6,524 nt of DNA, taken from assembly GCA_913054055.1 (NCBI GenBank), contig CAJXIT010000201.1, forward strand, positions 1 to 6,524, read 5' to 3'. Source of the stretch: an uncultured Thalassolituus sp. (GTDB taxonomy: Bacteria; Pseudomonadota; Gammaproteobacteria; Pseudomonadales; Oceanobacteraceae). The notes below the pieces were generated by a model. It searched no databases and had not been told where the DNA came from. It saw only the letters and a program-made list of their open reading frames with translations. Both the position numbers and the translations under genes were made by a program. Of this stretch, positions 1 through 5,752 are shown one piece after another (the stretch's first letter is position 1; each line of letters starts with the position of its first letter).

Positions 1-611
1 AAATTCATTACCAAAAAGAAAGCCACAACCTGGCCTTCTACCAAGATTTACTCAAACACCATAAAAACAAGCTACAAAAAAAAATTGCCCATTACGGGCT
101 TGCGTTAATCCTATTAGAGCAAAAAAAATACAAGCCAGCATTAGCGCAAGTTAATGCCTTATTAGCCCAGCACAGAAATAAGATCTCGTTCTTAATACTA
201 AAAAACAACATTCTATTTGAATCAGGCAAACGCAGTCTCGCCCTCAAAAAATTTAAAGACCGAATCGAATTGAACCCTGAAAACCACTCGCTTACCCTTA
301 GTTATGTCAAACTACTTGCAAGAGATAAACAGTTTAGAGTGGCCGCTGATGAACTTAAAAAGCACAGCCGCATCAGACCTGCAGACCCAAGCATTTGGTT
401 AAAACTCAGTGACTACGAAGGCAAGTCAAAGAATAAAATCGGTATGTACCAGGCTCACGCAGAGTTTTTATTTTTAACTGGACAAAAAAGCAAAGCACTT
501 AAGCAGCTTAAGCGAGCTTTAGATTTAGCAAAAGGTAATTATCTTACATCATCCCGCATTGAACAGCGGGCCCGAGAGATGGATAAAAGTAGTGATGATA
601 TGTCGTTTTAA
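1..611 (+). CDS. bepA: BepA-like TPR protein, C-terminal part (M48 protease family), 5' end outside window
   Basis: The reading frame is open from base 3 to a TAA at 609-611, giving 202 visible codons; the true start lies outside the window. An internal TTG at 270 could mimic a start, but the frame runs through it without a stop. The visible protein is helical and repeat-like, with TPR-type pairs such as 'YGLALILLEQKKYKPAL' and 'WLKLSDYEGKSKNKIGMYQA'. Near the end, 'AHAEFLFLTGQKSKALKQLK' followed by 'RALDLAKG' and 'RIEQRAREM' resembles the C-terminal TPR end of BepA/YfgC-type M48 metalloproteases, periplasmic proteins that degrade or help assemble stalled outer-membrane proteins such as LptD. 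A bepA-like gene next to nadA is also known in Pseudomonas. The HExxH zinc site would lie upstream and cannot be checked, so a TPR protein without a protease domain remains possible. The segment is rich in lysine and includes runs of nine and eight A's at 76-84 and 121-128. Confidence 0.75.
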   Translation, partial: IHYQKESHNLAFYQDLLKHHKNKLQKKIAHYGLALILLEQKKYKPALAQVNALLAQHRNKISFLILKNNILFESGKRSLALKKFKDRIELNPENHSLTLSYVKLLARDKQFRVAADELKKHSRIRPADPSIWLKLSDYEGKSKNKIGMYQAHAEFLFLTGQKSKALKQLKRALDLAKGNYLTSSRIEQRAREMDKSSDDMSF

Positions 612-629
612 TTTGAATAATTAAAACGA
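603..629. terminator. Perfect inverted repeat between convergent genes, possible weak bidirectional terminator
   Basis: An 11-bp arm at 603-613 (TCGTTTTAATT) is followed by a 5-nt loop (614-618) and its exact reverse complement at 619-629. It covers the last codons and stop of the bepA-like gene and ends one base before the nadA stop codon. Transcripts from either side would form the same hairpin. The stem is AT-rich, with only two G-C pairs, and no clear U-tract follows in either direction, so intrinsic termination would be weak. It may instead protect RNA 3' ends. The repeat is seen directly; the role is inferred. Confidence 0.4.
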
Positions 630-1703
630 TTAAAAGCGACGACCTTGGGATTGAACACCATGCTCTTTAGCAAAATCTAACATGCGATTTAGTGAAATCA
701 TGGCCTTTTCAGCAACCGATTCCTCAACCTTAATTTCATTCAACCCCAACTCTAGGCATTCAGCTAGGTTATCCAGACCATTCATGGCCATCCAAGGGCA
801 ATGTGCGCAGCTTTTACAACTAGCACCTGAACCACCAGTAGGTGCTTCTAGAAATGTCTTACCAGGTGCTGCTTGCTGCATTTTATAAAAAATCGCCTTA
901 TCTGTGGCAACGATAAACGTATCATTATCCATAGTTTGAGCCGCCTTAATGATTTGCGATGTACTACCCACCACATCCGCGATTTTCACCACAGCTTCAG
1001 GAGACTCAGGGTGAACCAGCACAGCAGCTTCTGGATAAACTTTTTTAAGGTCTTCTAAGCCTTTGGCTTTGAATTCTTCATGCACAATACATGAACCCTG
1101 CCACATCAGCATATCCGCACCTGTCATGCGCTGAATGTAGTTACCCAAGTGTTGATCAGGACCCCAGATGATTTTCTCACCTTGATCCATTAAGTTCTGA
1201 ACAATCTCCAAAGCAATACTGGATGTCACAACCCAATCAGCACGGGCTTTTACTTCAACAGATGTATTTGCGTATACAACCACTTTACGATCAGGATGCT
1301 GATCACAGAAAGCACTGAACTCGTCAATTGGACAGCCGATGTCCAACGAACATGTCGCTTCTAAAGTGGGCATTAAAATGGTTTTTTCTGGACTTAGGAT
1401 TTTAGACGTCTCACCCATGAACTTAACACCTGCTACTACAAGCGTATCTGCAGGGTGATCACGACCAAAGCGAGCCATCTCAAGGGAATCAGAAACACAG
1501 CCGCCCGTTTCATCTGCAAGCGCTTGCAGAACTGGGTCTGTATAATAGTGAGCAACTAGAACTGCGTTTTTTTCTTTTAATAGTCGCTTAATACGCGCCA
1601 CGTAGCTTTTCTGCTCGTCATCGCTCAATTGGTTCAGCACACCATAATCTAGGTGATTTCGAACTAAAGTATTAACGGCTTCATTGGCTTCGATGACTGT
1701 CAT
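630..1703 (-). CDS. nadA: Quinolinate synthase NadA
   Basis: NadA is a cytoplasmic [4Fe-4S] enzyme that condenses iminoaspartate (from NadB) with dihydroxyacetone phosphate to give quinolinate, the precursor of NAD. The 357-aa product is close to E. coli NadA (347 aa). The three cluster cysteines are in place: C118 in 'ATCSLDIGCP', C205 in 'WQGSCIVHEEF', and C302 within the CxxCxxC motif at 296-302 ('CKSCAHC'). Each is offset by +5 from E. coli C113, C200 and C297. Other family motifs are 'VAHYYTD' (50-56), 'GVKFMGETSKIL' (92-103) and 'PTGGSGASC' (288-296). The start is the ATG at 1703; no convincing Shine-Dalgarno lies just upstream (AGTTTGCAGTGTC precedes it). Although downstream of cpoB and tRNA-Lys on the same strand, it is separated from them by the terminator at 1790-1819 and probably has its own promoter. 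No regulator site was recognised. Its stop is 18 nt from that of the convergent bepA-like gene. Confidence 0.98.
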   Translation of the reverse strand: MTVIEANEAVNTLVRNHLDYGVLNQLSDDEQKSYVARIKRLLKEKNAVLVAHYYTDPVLQALADETGGCVSDSLEMARFGRDHPADTLVVAGVKFMGETSKILSPEKTILMPTLEATCSLDIGCPIDEFSAFCDQHPDRKVVVYANTSVEVKARADWVVTSSIALEIVQNLMDQGEKIIWGPDQHLGNYIQRMTGADMLMWQGSCIVHEEFKAKGLEDLKKVYPEAAVLVHPESPEAVVKIADVVGSTSQIIKAAQTMDNDTFIVATDKAIFYKMQQAAPGKTFLEAPTGGSGASCKSCAHCPWMAMNGLDNLAECLELGLNEIKVEESVAEKAMISLNRMLDFAKEHGVQSQGRRF

Positions 1704-1740
1704 GACACTGCAAACTATTTACTAAACAATTTAAGGTTCG

Positions 1741-1769
1741 ATTTTAGCATCATTCATTCAAATCTTTAA
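1741..1769 (-). promoter_or_regulatory. Candidate sigma70 promoter for nadA
   Basis: On the minus strand a TAAAAT -10-like hexamer lies at 1746-1741, about 38 nt before the nadA ATG. The -35 region is poor: TTAAAG at 1769-1764 with a 17-bp spacer, or TTTAAA at 1770-1765 with 18 bp. A promoter is expected somewhere in 1704-1789 because the strong terminator just upstream should cut off transcription from the tRNA. The exact hexamers are a guess. Confidence 0.3.
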
Positions 1770-1789
1770 AATTCGAATCAGCTAGAACG

Positions 1790-1819
1790 AAAAAAGGCAG
1801 AGTAAATACTCTGCCTTTT
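1790..1819 (-). terminator. Rho-independent terminator after tRNA-Lys
   Basis: On the minus strand an 8-bp perfect stem (ACTCTGCC read at 1808-1815 on the plus strand, pairing with GGCAGAGT at 1796-1803) closes a 4-nt AU loop and is followed by six U's (1795-1790). Four A's precede the stem, so the hairpin is nearly symmetric and could also stop plus-strand transcription. It begins 10 nt beyond the CCA end of the tRNA. No other hairpin terminator is visible after cpoB, so it is the likely end of both the tRNA transcript and any tol-pal readthrough. Confidence 0.9.
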
Positions 1820-1825
1820 AAAATT

Positions 1826-1901
1826 TGGTGGGTCGTGCTGGATTCGAACCAGCGACCAATTGATTAAAAGTCAACTGCTCTACCAACTGAGCTAACGACC
1901 C
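1826..1901 (-). tRNA. tRNA-Lys (anticodon UUU)
   Basis: This 76-nt gene folds into a complete cloverleaf. The acceptor stem GGGTCGT (1901-1895) pairs with ACGACCC (1836-1830), the discriminator is A, and CCA is encoded (1828-1826). The D arm is GCTC/GAGC with the GG of AGTTGGTA. The anticodon stem is GTTGA/TCAAT with one G-U pair, around the loop CTTTTAA, giving anticodon TTT at 1868-1866. The T arm is GCTGG-TTCGAAT-CCAGC. It reads lysine codons AAA and, by wobble, AAG. It lies on the same strand between cpoB and nadA, the position that holds the lysT-valT-lysW tRNA cluster in E. coli; here only one tRNA is present. Confidence 0.99.
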
Positions 1902-1906
1902 CCAAA

Positions 1907-1944
1907 GCGGGCGCAAATATTACTATTTCTCAGATATAAAACAA
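1907..1944 (-). promoter_or_regulatory. Candidate stable-RNA promoter for tRNA-Lys with GC-rich discriminator
   Basis: On the minus strand TTGTTT (1944-1939) and TAATAT (1922-1917) are 16 bp apart, followed by TTGCGCCCGC, a GC-rich stretch just before the tRNA 5' end at 1901. A GC-rich block between -10 and the start site is typical of rRNA and tRNA promoters under stringent (ppGpp/DksA) control. The -35 box is only half consensus. The sequence match is direct; stringent control is inferred. Confidence 0.5.
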
Positions 1945-2005
1945 CCCCTAAGTGCTTATTTTTACAAATATTTTTCAATTTTATGCAAATATAGGGAGAA
2001 AGGGA

Positions 2006-2737
2006 TTAATTAGAATAGTTTTCTTTTAGATACTTTTTGGCAAAGCGGGCTGTGGCCGAATCAGAAAACTGTTTCACCACTAACTTTAAGTACTGCTTAC
2101 CTTGGGCATTATCACCCAATCGGTGCAATACAACACCTAACTTATACATAGAGTCAGCTGTTTTTTGATGATTAGGAAATTGATTAACCACAATAGTGAA
2201 TGCTTTACGGGCATCATCAAGCTTCCCCTGGTTATAATAAATTTGCCCCAGCCAGTAATACCCATTCACAACAAGTGCACTTTTTGGATATGACTGCAAA
2301 AATTCATTGAATGCGTCAGCAGCCTCTGCAAGCTTTTGTTTTTTCATAAGCTCAAACGCTTTGGTATAGCTTTGTTTCGCCATAACCTTAGAGTTACTTG
2401 CTTGTTCTGAAGGTGCTGATTTTACTGCTTGAGATAAACGCCTATCTAAATCTAAATAGCGTTCTTTTTGTTCGGTTTTAAGCTTATTTAGCTCATAACC
2501 TTGTTGCTCCACTACGCCTTGTAAGCGCTGAACTTCTTGCTTGAGTACTTCAATATCTTGTAATAACAGTTGTGCTGCCGCACCAGACATGGCCGATGAC
2601 TTCACGGGAGAAGCTGAGTGGGTAGGCTTAGCGGATGACTGCCCTCCAATAGAGGACCATGTATCCGCTTGAGCCGAGCTTGCTACCATCAACCCAGAAA
2701 GGGCTAATGGTAAAAGGTTAAATACAGCGTTTTTCAT
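2006..2737 (-). CDS. cpoB: Cell division coordinator CpoB (YbgF), periplasmic coiled-coil/TPR protein
   Basis: CpoB is the periplasmic partner of TolA; in E. coli it coordinates the Tol-Pal system with PBP1B-LpoB during septal peptidoglycan synthesis and outer-membrane constriction. The 243-aa product (E. coli, about 263) has a signal peptide with an Ala-Gln-Ala/Asp cleavage site after residue 24. A low-complexity Ser/Ala/Gly linker (about 27-55) leads into a coiled coil (about 56-105, 'LLLQDIEVLKQEVQRLQGVV'), which in the family drives trimerisation. Three TPR repeats follow at about 123-152, 154-190 and 191-227, for example 'GYYWLGQIYYNQGKLDDARK'. The ATG shares one base with the pal stop (TAATG), and no strong Shine-Dalgarno is visible, so translation is probably coupled to pal. 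The gene ends the protein-coding part of the tol-pal operon, with no terminator before the tRNA. Confidence 0.96.
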   Translation of the reverse strand: MKNAVFNLLPLALSGLMVASSAQADTWSSIGGQSSAKPTHSASPVKSSAMSGAAAQLLLQDIEVLKQEVQRLQGVVEQQGYELNKLKTEQKERYLDLDRRLSQAVKSAPSEQASNSKVMAKQSYTKAFELMKKQKLAEAADAFNEFLQSYPKSALVVNGYYWLGQIYYNQGKLDDARKAFTIVVNQFPNHQKTADSMYKLGVVLHRLGDNAQGKQYLKLVVKQFSDSATARFAKKYLKENYSN

Positions 2738-3261
2738 TACTGGTATTTGATCTCTGTGCGACGGTTTTTAGACCATACTGATTCATCAGAACCAATCATT
2801 GCTGGACGCTCTTCACCAAAGCTTACGCTTTCAATTTGGCTAGGGTTCGCACCTTGAACAATTAGGTAACGCTTAACAGTATTAGCACGACGCTCGCCTA
2901 ATGCAAGGTTATATTCAACTGTACCGCGTTCATCACAGTGGCCTTCTAATACCGCACGAGCTTGTGGGTTTGCCACTAGATATTCAGCATGTGCGTTAAG
3001 TACATCTTTAAATTCTGGGCGAATCTCTGAACGGTCATAGCCAAAATAAACCGTAGTTTGCTCTAGCAAAGAATTGGCCGCCATAGCTGCTTGCTCTTCA
3101 GTTACCACATCAAGATCACGAGAACCTGGAACACCTTGAGTTTGGCTTTCTTCAACAGCCGCATCAGTTGTTGCTGCTTCATCAGTTGTGCCACCGCTGC
3201 TTGCACAACCTACCATTGCTAATGACAATAGTGATGCCGCAAATAATTTGTTCAGTTCCAT
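2737..3261 (-). CDS. pal: Peptidoglycan-associated lipoprotein Pal (OprL)
   Basis: Pal is the outer-membrane lipoprotein that binds peptidoglycan and TolB and is gathered at the septum by the Tol motor. The protein is 174 aa (E. coli Pal, 173). A lipoprotein signal peptide ends in 'SLAMVGC', with C19 as the lipidated residue; Met at -3 is slightly unusual, and Ala-Ser at +2/+3 is consistent with outer-membrane sorting. An acidic, Thr-rich linker (about 24-60) precedes an OmpA-like domain (about 69-174) with 'YFGYDRSEIRPEF', 'LEGHCDERGTVEYNLALGER' and 'RANTVKRYL', which carry the Asp and Arg positions used to bind diaminopimelate. C109 stands where E. coli has Ala. The frame opens further upstream with a TTG at 3288, but the ATG at 3261 is preferred: TAAGGT lies 7 nt before it and the signal peptide then has normal length. 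A 43-nt gap separates it from tolB; the stop overlaps the cpoB ATG. Confidence 0.97.
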   Translation of the reverse strand: MELNKLFAASLLSLAMVGCASSGGTTDEAATTDAAVEESQTQGVPGSRDLDVVTEEQAAMAANSLLEQTTVYFGYDRSEIRPEFKDVLNAHAEYLVANPQARAVLEGHCDERGTVEYNLALGERRANTVKRYLIVQGANPSQIESVSFGEERPAMIGSDESVWSKNRRTEIKYQ

Positions 3262-3268
3262 TTTTATT

Positions 3269-3274
3269 ACCTTA
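3269..3274 (-). promoter_or_regulatory. Shine-Dalgarno of pal, decides the start
   Basis: TAAGGT (3274-3269) lies 7 nt before the ATG at 3261. It supports this start over the in-frame TTG at 3288, which would add nine residues (MTIKTKVIK) to the signal peptide. It sits in the 43-nt tolB-pal spacer, which is AT-rich and has no convincing promoter. Confidence 0.8.
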
Positions 3275-3304
3275 GTTTTTATCGTCAAATCAAAATTTTT
3301 ATAA

Positions 3305-4588
3305 TCAGTTTAAATATGGGCCCCATGCGGGTTCTCTCACATCACCATTTTTAGATGGCACTAAGAACTTCACATCTCCAGCAACTGAAACCGCGGCCAG
3401 TATGCTGCGCTTATTATATTTTGCTGCATACATTACCATAACTCCATTAGGAGAAACACTAGGAGACTCATCCAGTTCTGTGTCAGAGGTCAAGGTCTGT
3501 AAAAGTCCCCTAACTAAATCTAAAGAAGCGATGTGAAATGGTGCACCTTTTCTTTCTTGGTGCACCAAAACCAAGAATCTACCGTCTTGAGCTAGGCGTG
3601 CTCGTGCATTATATGACCCTTCAAATGTCAGCCTCTCAATATAACCACTGGTAATGTTCACACGATAAATTTGTGGATTACCGGTCCGCCCACTTGTGAA
3701 AATGATATGTTTGCCATCCGGCATCCAGTTCGGCTCCGTATCAATGGCATAGTGATTGGTGACACGGGTCCAGTGCCTAGTTTTTAAATCAACTGTATAA
3801 ATCTCAGGATTACCATCTTTCGACAGCACCAAAGCCAGTTTGTTTCCATCTGGTGAAAATGATGGAGCACTGTTTATGCCTTTATGTGCACTCACCAATT
3901 GTTTTTTCCCTGTGGCAATATCTTGCACATATACCTTACTGCCAGAATCTTCTAACATAACGTAGGCCAAGCGTTTGCCATCTGGTGACCAAGCAGGTGA
4001 GAAAATTGAATACTTACTGCTTAGCACCACTTTTTCTCTTGCCCCATCACTATCAGAGATGGACAAATTAAATTTGGTTCTCTGGGAGTTAGTGGTCACA
4101 TATGCGATCTTACTTGAAAATGCCCCGCGTATACCGGTTAACTGTTCGTAAATCGCATCACTGATACGATGGGCAATATCCCTTAGCTGGGTTGCATTAC
4201 CCTTAAGGGTTTGAGTCAATAGCTCTTGTTCATTAAACACATCAAATAGCTGGTAGCGGATTTGATACTGTTTATTTTCAAGCTGCTTAATGGTGCCAAT
4301 TACCACAAAGTCTTGCTTTAGCAGGCGCCAATCAGTGAAGTATATATCTTCTTCATGCTGAGGCTGACTCAGCATGTCATCTGGTTCCAATAACGAAAAA
4401 TGCCCACTTCGCTCTAGATCATTACGTACAATATCATCCACGTCATCCGTTAAAGTGCCGTCAAACTCAAACGGCACCACTGAAATAGGAATGGATGATG
4501 CGATGCCCTGTGTGATCTCTATGGTTAACTCTGCTTGCGCAGAAAAACAGAACATCATCAGCAAAATGGATAAATACCGTTTCATCAT
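3305..4588 (-). CDS. tolB: Tol-Pal system beta-propeller protein TolB
   Basis: TolB is the periplasmic propeller protein that links TolA to Pal and is released from Pal when the Tol system is energised. The 427-aa product matches the E. coli length (430). It has a Sec signal peptide with cleavage after Ala-Gln-Ala at residue 19; the mature N-terminus 'ELTIEITQG' corresponds to the TolA-interacting segment of the family. An N-terminal alpha/beta domain (about 20-155) contains 'ISVVPFEFDG' and 'YEQLTGIRGAF'. The C-terminal propeller (about 158-427) shows repeated PD40-type blades: 'SPAWSPDGKRLAYV' (197), 'APSFSPDGNKLALVLSKDG' (241), 'TEPNWMPDGKHIIFTSGRTG' (284), 'SPSVSPNGVMVMYAAKYN' (375), ending in 'EPAWGPYLN'. 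The start is ATG at 4588, which overlaps the tolA stop by 4 nt (ATGA); the next codon is also ATG (4585) and would be equally functional. No strong Shine-Dalgarno is present, so translational coupling to tolA is likely. Confidence 0.97.
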   Translation of the reverse strand: MMKRYLSILLMMFCFSAQAELTIEITQGIASSIPISVVPFEFDGTLTDDVDDIVRNDLERSGHFSLLEPDDMLSQPQHEEDIYFTDWRLLKQDFVVIGTIKQLENKQYQIRYQLFDVFNEQELLTQTLKGNATQLRDIAHRISDAIYEQLTGIRGAFSSKIAYVTTNSQRTKFNLSISDSDGAREKVVLSSKYSIFSPAWSPDGKRLAYVMLEDSGSKVYVQDIATGKKQLVSAHKGINSAPSFSPDGNKLALVLSKDGNPEIYTVDLKTRHWTRVTNHYAIDTEPNWMPDGKHIIFTSGRTGNPQIYRVNITSGYIERLTFEGSYNARARLAQDGRFLVLVHQERKGAPFHIASLDLVRGLLQTLTSDTELDESPSVSPNGVMVMYAAKYNKRSILAAVSVAGDVKFLVPSKNGDVREPAWGPYLN

Positions 4589-5319
4589 AATCTTGCGTTT
4601 TCCGGTTTAAGTTTGATTAAGAATTTTCTAAATTGCGCTTCGAATAGAGCCGCATCTTTTGGTACTGGGAATCTAGCCACTTTCCAAACCGCCTGCTCTG
4701 CACTGCGATCAAGGGCTATATTACCACTGGATTCAACCACCTGAACCTCAGTAACCTCACCTGTGGGCACCATATATATCCGTAATAGTACAACTTGATC
4801 ATGATGCGCACTTGGGGGAAAGCGCCACACACTTTGAATCAAAGCTTTAATTTGACCGGCGTGACTGGCAATGGCCTTCTGATCTTTCTCAGCTTGCCTA
4901 GCTTGAACCTCTTCATTCAACAGCTCATTCAAACTCATCAATTCCTCCTCTTCTTGCAAGGCTTGACTTAAGTCGGCTCCAGGTAAAGGCAACGGTGCTT
5001 TTTTAATCGCTTTTGGCTTTTCTTTTAACTTGAGTTTGGAAACTGTTTTTTTGCTTTTATCTATGACTTTTGGCTTGGGCTTTTTGGCCTTCACCACGGG
5101 TTTTGGTTTTTTCTTTTTAATCTGTTTTTTAACGGTCTTAGGTTTAGGCTTATCGATGTGCACTATCTTAGCTGAAATATGCTTTGGCACTTTTACAATC
5201 GGCGCATCGTTATGCATCCAATTAGAAGACATGAGCACCAAGATACAAATAACCATCACCGATGCCACGGCGATGGGTAGAGAAAAGCTTCTAGGATCTG
5301 TAACAGGCAATAACTGCAT
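4585..5319 (-). CDS. tolA: TolA-like periplasm-spanning energy transducer
   Basis: TolA is anchored in the inner membrane by TolQR and reaches across the periplasm to TolB/Pal, using proton-motive energy for outer-membrane constriction. The 244-aa protein is much shorter than E. coli TolA (421). It has one N-terminal transmembrane segment (about 13-31, 'SLPIAVASVMVICILVLMSS'), then a lysine/proline-rich stretch at 57-113 with repeated KPKP-type units. A charged helical stretch (about 115-150, 'ALQEEEELMSLNELLNEEV') leads to a TolA/TonB-type C-terminal domain (about 152-240). Signature parts there are 'IKALIQSVWRFPP', 'VVESSGNIALDRSAEQAVWK' and 'FPVPKDAALFEAQFRKF', the last favouring TolA over TonB. 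The long Ala-rich helical domain II of enteric TolA is absent. There is no Cys pair for the disulfide found in E. coli. The ATG follows the tolR stop by 1 nt, with an AGGT about 7 nt upstream. Position in the operon makes TolA the firm call; TonB is the alternative by sequence alone. Confidence 0.93.
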   Translation of the reverse strand: MQLLPVTDPRSFSLPIAVASVMVICILVLMSSNWMHNDAPIVKVPKHISAKIVHIDKPKPKTVKKQIKKKKPKPVVKAKKPKPKVIDKSKKTVSKLKLKEKPKAIKKAPLPLPGADLSQALQEEEELMSLNELLNEEVQARQAEKDQKAIASHAGQIKALIQSVWRFPPSAHHDQVVLLRIYMVPTGEVTEVQVVESSGNIALDRSAEQAVWKVARFPVPKDAALFEAQFRKFLIKLKPENARL

Positions 5320-5320
5320 G

Positions 5321-5752
5321 CTATTTACCTGTGGCCTTCGGCGATTCAGTGACTAAACCAACACTGACCGCACCGGCAGCTTGCAAAGCAGTCATAAGGT
5401 CTATCACCTTGCCATATGGCACATCTTTATCCCCTCTTACCAATACATCGGTCTGCGGCTGAAGTTTTAATATTTTGCCCACAAATCTCTGCACATATTC
5501 CAAATTGGCAGCGGCGTCTTCACTGCGCCCACGCTCAATAACATAATGACCCGCTTTGGTAATAGAAACGATTAGAGGCTCTTCTTTTTTAGGCGTTTTA
5601 AGTGGTTCACTGGCCACTTGCGGTAAATCCACTTTTACCCCCTGAGTTAACACAGGCGCTGTGACCATGAATATCACCATCAATACCAACATGACGTCGA
5701 TATAAGGCACTACGTTCATTTCAGCTATGGGGCGACGTTTCTCTTTAGCCAT
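5321..5752 (-). CDS. tolR: TolR, ExbD-family proton-channel subunit
   Basis: TolR is the ExbD/MotB-type inner-membrane subunit that, with TolQ, forms the proton-driven motor acting on TolA. The 143-aa product (E. coli, 142) has a short cytoplasmic N-terminus, one transmembrane helix (about 18-36) starting in 'NVVPYIDVMLVLMVIFMVTA', and a periplasmic domain. D19 corresponds to the essential membrane Asp (E. coli D23). The C-terminal part 'VLVRGDKDVPYGKVIDLMTA' followed by 'GAVSVGLVTE' is typical of the ExbD/TolR fold. The ATG at 5752 lies inside the end of tolQ (8-nt overlap) with only a weak GGTGA upstream, so coupled translation is likely. The stop is 1 nt before the tolA ATG. Confidence 0.97.
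   Translation of the reverse strand: MAKEKRRPIAEMNVVPYIDVMLVLMVIFMVTAPVLTQGVKVDLPQVASEPLKTPKKEEPLIVSITKAGHYVIERGRSEDAAANLEYVQRFVGKILKLQPQTDVLVRGDKDVPYGKVIDLMTALQAAGAVSVGLVTESPKATGK

Noticed and set aside
76..128. A-runs of nine and eight bases (76-84, 121-128) as phase-variable or slippage sites
   Set aside because: They encode Lys (AAA) codons in an AT-rich, Lys-rich frame that stays intact; there is no out-of-frame stop logic or surface-antigen context.
270..611. A separate small gene starting at TTG 270
   Set aside because: The frame is open back to the window edge and the TPR pattern continues upstream, so this is the tail of a larger gene.
682..1058. Open frames on the plus strand opposite nadA (682-888 and 873-1058)
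   Set aside because: They lie wholly antisense to a clear nadA with all cluster cysteines, resemble no family and have no ribosome-binding context.
1902..2005. A terminator directly after cpoB
   Set aside because: The spacer is AT-rich but contains no stem longer than about 4 bp followed by a U-tract.
3262..3304. Promoter in the tolB-pal spacer (TTGATT ... TAATAA)
   Set aside because: The -10 match is poor and the implied start would fall at or after the pal ATG. An additional pal promoter inside tolB is possible but cannot be pinned down by eye.
5046..5052. A7 run in the tolA coding strand as a programmed frameshift signal
   Set aside because: It falls in a run of Lys codons, the downstream zero frame encodes the expected TolA domain, and no stimulatory hairpin was recognised.
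4374..5356. Open frames on the plus strand opposite tolB and tolA (4374-4610, 5030-5356)
   Set aside because: They are mirror frames of confident genes. The hydrophobic, Phe-rich product of the second is simply the reverse complement of the tolA lysine codons, not a real membrane protein.
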